A DNA stretch of 64,000 bases from Paraburkholderia sp. D15 (GTDB taxonomy: Bacteria; Pseudomonadota; Gammaproteobacteria; Burkholderiales; Burkholderiaceae). The DNA is taken from assembly GCF_029910215.1 (NCBI RefSeq), contig NZ_CP110395.1, positions 2,604,001 through 2,668,000 on the forward strand. The letters run 5' to 3'. Shown in pieces: positions 61,715-64,000 of the stretch. Position numbers and translations under genes: made by a program. The notes beneath the pieces were generated by a model that saw only the letters and a program-made list of their open reading frames with translations, was not told the DNA's origin and ran no database searches. Every line of letters begins with the position of its first letter. Position 1 is the stretch's first letter.

Positions 61715-62391
61715 TGCACCATTTCGACTGGAGCGGTATTGCGGGCGCGCTGCCCACGCTGTGGACCGGTGCGATCGTCACGTTCAAGATCACGCTGATC
61801 GCGATCGTGTTCGGCATCATCTGGGGCACCCTTCTCGCGATGATGCGGCTGTCGTCGTTCAAGCCCTTCGAGTGGTTCGCCAAAGGCTACGTGACGATCT
61901 TCCGTTCGATCCCGCTGGTGATGGTGCTGCTGTGGTTCTTCCTGATCGTGCCGCAGGTGCTGCAGAACGTGCTGGGTCTGTCGCCGGACATCGACATCCG
62001 TCTGGCGTCGGCGATGGTCGCGTTCTCGCTGTTCGAGGCGGCCTATTACTCGGAAATCATCCGCGCCGGCATCCAGGCGGTGCCGCGCGGGCAGGTGAAT
62101 GCGTCGTTCGCGCTCGGCATGAACTACGCGCAGGCGATGCGTCTGGTGGTGCTGCCGCAGGCGTTCCGCGCGATGGTGCCGCTGCTGCTCACGCAGGGCA
62201 TCGTGCTGTTTCAGGATACGTCGCTCGTCTACGTGATCAGCCTCGCCGATTTCTTCCGCACCGCCACCAATATTGGCGACCGTGACGGTACGAATATCGA
62301 AATGGTACTGTTCGCGGGCGCGTGTTACTTCGTGGTCTGCGTGATCGCGTCGAGCCTCGTCAAAGGTCTTCAGAAAAAGGTCGCAAGATGA
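61714..62391 (+). CDS. gltK: glutamate/aspartate ABC transporter permease GltK
   Basis: A 225-residue permease that pairs with GltJ. The ATG 61714-61716 overlaps the gltJ stop and GGAGG lies just before it. Helices and the coupling loop [20 protein letters not shown] are typical of polar amino-acid permeases, as is [20 protein letters not shown]. The stop overlaps the gltL start (ATGA). Confidence 0.95.
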   Translation: MHHFDWSGIAGALPTLWTGAIVTFKITLIAIVFGIIWGTLLAMMRLSSFKPFEWFAKGYVTIFRSIPLVMVLLWFFLIVPQVLQNVLGLSPDIDIRLASAMVAFSLFEAAYYSEIIRAGIQAVPRGQVNASFALGMNYAQAMRLVVLPQAFRAMVPLLLTQGIVLFQDTSLVYVISLADFFRTATNIGDRDGTNIEMVLFAGACYFVVCVIASSLVKGLQKKVAR

Positions 62392-63113
62392 TCTCAATCA
62401 AGAATGTTTCGAAGTGGTACGGCCAGTTCCAGGTGCTGACGGACTGCACGACGGAAGTCAAAAAAGGTGAAGTGGTGGTGGTGTGCGGACCGTCGGGTTC
62501 GGGCAAGTCCACGCTGATCAAGACGGTCAACGGTCTCGAACCGTTCCAGAAGGGCGGGATCGTGATCAACGGCGAGTCGCTGACGGATAAAAAGACCAAT
62601 CTGTCGAAGCTGCGTTCGAAGGTCGGCATGGTGTTCCAGCACTTCGAGCTGTTCCCGCATCTGTCGATCGTGCAGAACCTGACGCTCGCGCAGGTCAAGG
62701 TGCTCGGCCGCTCGAAGGATGAAGCGACCGCGAAGGGGCTCAAGCTGCTGGAGCGCGTGGGCCTGCGCGCGCATGCGGACAAGTTTCCGGGGCAATTGTC
62801 GGGCGGTCAGCAGCAGCGCGTGGCGATTGCGCGCGCGTTGTCGATGGATCCGATCGCGATGCTGTTCGACGAGCCGACCTCGGCGCTCGACCCGGAGATG
62901 ATCAACGAAGTGCTCGACGTGATGGTCGAACTCGCGCAGGAAGGCATGACCATGATGTGCGTGACGCACGAAATGGGCTTTGCGAAAAAGGTCGCGCATC
63001 GGGTCATCTTCATGGACAAGGGTTTGATTGTGGAGGACGACCGCAAGGAAGATTTCTTCGCGAATCCGAAGTCGGATCGGGCGAAGGATTTTCTGGCGAA
63101 GATTCTGCATTGA
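62388..63113 (+). CDS. gltL: glutamate/aspartate ABC transporter ATPase GltL
   Basis: A 241-residue ATPase. Walker A is [10 protein letters not shown], the Q-loop follows at [12 protein letters not shown], the signature is [20 protein letters not shown] and Walker B is [14 protein letters not shown], then the switch His in [12 protein letters not shown]. The ATG 62388-62390 overlaps gltK by four bases, completing a tightly coupled operon. Confidence 0.96.
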   Translation: MISIKNVSKWYGQFQVLTDCTTEVKKGEVVVVCGPSGSGKSTLIKTVNGLEPFQKGGIVINGESLTDKKTNLSKLRSKVGMVFQHFELFPHLSIVQNLTLAQVKVLGRSKDEATAKGLKLLERVGLRAHADKFPGQLSGGQQQRVAIARALSMDPIAMLFDEPTSALDPEMINEVLDVMVELAQEGMTMMCVTHEMGFAKKVAHRVIFMDKGLIVEDDRKEDFFANPKSDRAKDFLAKILH

Positions 63114-63118
63114 GGGTG

Positions 63119-63171
63119 GAAGGGCTTTGCGGGCCGGGCGCATTATGTCGCCCGGCCGCGAAAAACCCTTC
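63119..63171. terminator. hairpin between convergent gltL and MFS genes
   Basis: GCCGGGCG (63133-63140) pairs with CGCCCGGC (63149-63156) around an eight-base loop; outer arms GAAGGG (63119) and CCCTTC (63166) extend the fold. The A-rich right arm and T-containing left arm give no classical U-tract on the plus strand. A bidirectional stem-type terminator is plausible. Confidence 0.5.
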
Positions 63172-63191
63172 TCTCGAATGAACACGATCGA

Positions 63192-64000
63192 TCAATCGGC
63201 CTTTCGTTCATCGCGCAGCATCATCGTGAGTGCCATCGCCACGCATGCAAGCACCGACGCGGCGATGAATACACCCCGAAGCGATCCATACCACCTCGGA
63301 ACATATCCGCCGACGACATTACCCAGTGTCGTGCCGAGACCCAGAAAGATGTTGGCAACCGCAAACACCGTCGTCGCCGATCGAGCATCGACCGTCTTGC
63401 TGATATAGGCCGGAATCAAGCCATAAATTGCATAGAACGACACGCCGAAACACATCGCGGCCAACTGCAATTGCCAGATTTGGGAACGAAAAGCGACCAG
63501 AAAAGCGGAAGAAGCCAGCGCCGCATAGGACAACACCAGTGCGACTCGCACGCCGATCCTGTCAGCCGCCATGCCTGCCGCGAATCCGCTGAAAAGCCCG
63601 ATCACACCGACAATCGACCAGAGTTGCCCGATCGTTTCGAGCGAACTACCTCGCTCAACGGACAGAAAGCTCGAGAGATAATTTTGCCACGGCCCACACG
63701 CCATCCCGCTCAGTCCCAGCAATGTCCAGACAGTGAGATTGCTACGCGTCCATAAGCGACGCCGGTCGCCGGATGCAACGTTATGCTCCACGCTCTGCGC
63801 CGTTTCGTTGACAAAAACCTGCGACGCAAACAATCGGAGAACCACAAAACCGAGCAGCACGATAACGAGCGATGCCGAGCCAGCCACAAGCCAGATCGTG
63901 CGCCATCCGTAGCCCGGCAAAAGCCAGGGCACCAGCACGCCATTCGCGACTTGCCCATAGGCCGTACCGCTGGATATCAGCCCGTTGACGCGGGACCGGT
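63192..64000 (-). CDS. MFS transporter, 5' end outside window
   Basis: The C-terminal part (about 269 residues) of a major facilitator transporter; the frame is open through the right edge, starting within RSRVNGLISSGTAYGQVANG. About eight hydrophobic helices are visible, such as TIWLVAGSASLVIVLLGFVV, LWSIVGVIGLFSGFAAGMAA, followed by DRIGVRVALVLSYAALASSA, and FYAIYGLIPAYISKTVDARS. No substrate can be assigned. It converges on gltL. Confidence 0.88.
   Translation of the reverse strand, partial: RSRVNGLISSGTAYGQVANGVLVPWLLPGYGWRTIWLVAGSASLVIVLLGFVVLRLFASQVFVNETAQSVEHNVASGDRRRLWTRSNLTVWTLLGLSGMACGPWQNYLSSFLSVERGSSLETIGQLWSIVGVIGLFSGFAAGMAADRIGVRVALVLSYAALASSAFLVAFRSQIWQLQLAAMCFGVSFYAIYGLIPAYISKTVDARSATTVFAVANIFLGLGTTLGNVVGGYVPRWYGSLRGVFIAASVLACVAMALTMMLRDERKAD

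Overview
The window is high-GC DNA from a Burkholderiaceae-type beta-proteobacterium, most like Paraburkholderia, Burkholderia or Caballeronia. This rests on GC-rich codon use, a Burkholderia-type classical porin, RbsABC- and GltIJKL-type uptake operons and strong Shine-Dalgarno sites. I found no rRNA, tRNA, CRISPR array or complete insertion sequence.

Region 1 (1-45211) is one large surface and secretion locus. A ten-gene leftward run (844-9582 and its continuation off the left edge) encodes a TpsB outer-membrane transporter, an ExbB fused to DUF2341/LamG domains, ExbD, TonB, a putative porin, a coiled-coil periplasmic protein, a YbjN protein, a small TonB-C-like protein and a PpiC parvulin. 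Next come a TIGR03032-type protein, a membrane protein, GspK, a transposase-derived protein with a Phd/YefM tail, and a protein of unknown function. A cell-surface-signalling trio follows (FecR-like anti-sigma factor, ECF sigma factor, STN-domain protein without a beta-barrel). Then come GspH, GspF and two DING/PstS-like secreted proteins, the second frameshifted. A 4196-residue TpsA exoprotein follows, with three TPR-glycosyltransferases directly upstream of it, and then GspJ and GspI. The gene set closely parallels what I recall of the Pseudomonas aeruginosa PUMA3 (VreA/VreI/VreR), Hxc type II secretion, LapA and PdtA/PhdA/PdtB/ExbB2D2 locus, which responds to phosphate starvation. I infer a phosphate-starvation-inducible secretion island here, with added TPR-glycosyltransferases that may modify the giant adhesin.

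Region 2 (45400-50503) is a sugar uptake and catabolism operon: a ribose-type ABC transporter (ATPase, permease, binding protein) followed by an L-fuconate-dehydratase-like enolase-superfamily enzyme.

Region 3 (50753-56659) is a decaying or recently rearranged patch. It holds a LysE exporter coupled to the C-terminal half of a tryptophan-halogenase-like gene, a Rid-family protein, a LysR regulator, an orphan PBP1-type binding protein without a convincing start codon, and a porin interrupted by an in-frame TAG.

Region 4 (56873-63113) looks like glutamate scavenging: a secreted gamma-glutamyltransferase, a divergent GntR regulator and a GltIJKL-type glutamate/aspartate ABC transporter. A shared palindromic candidate operator lies in both control regions. 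A partial MFS transporter runs off the right edge.
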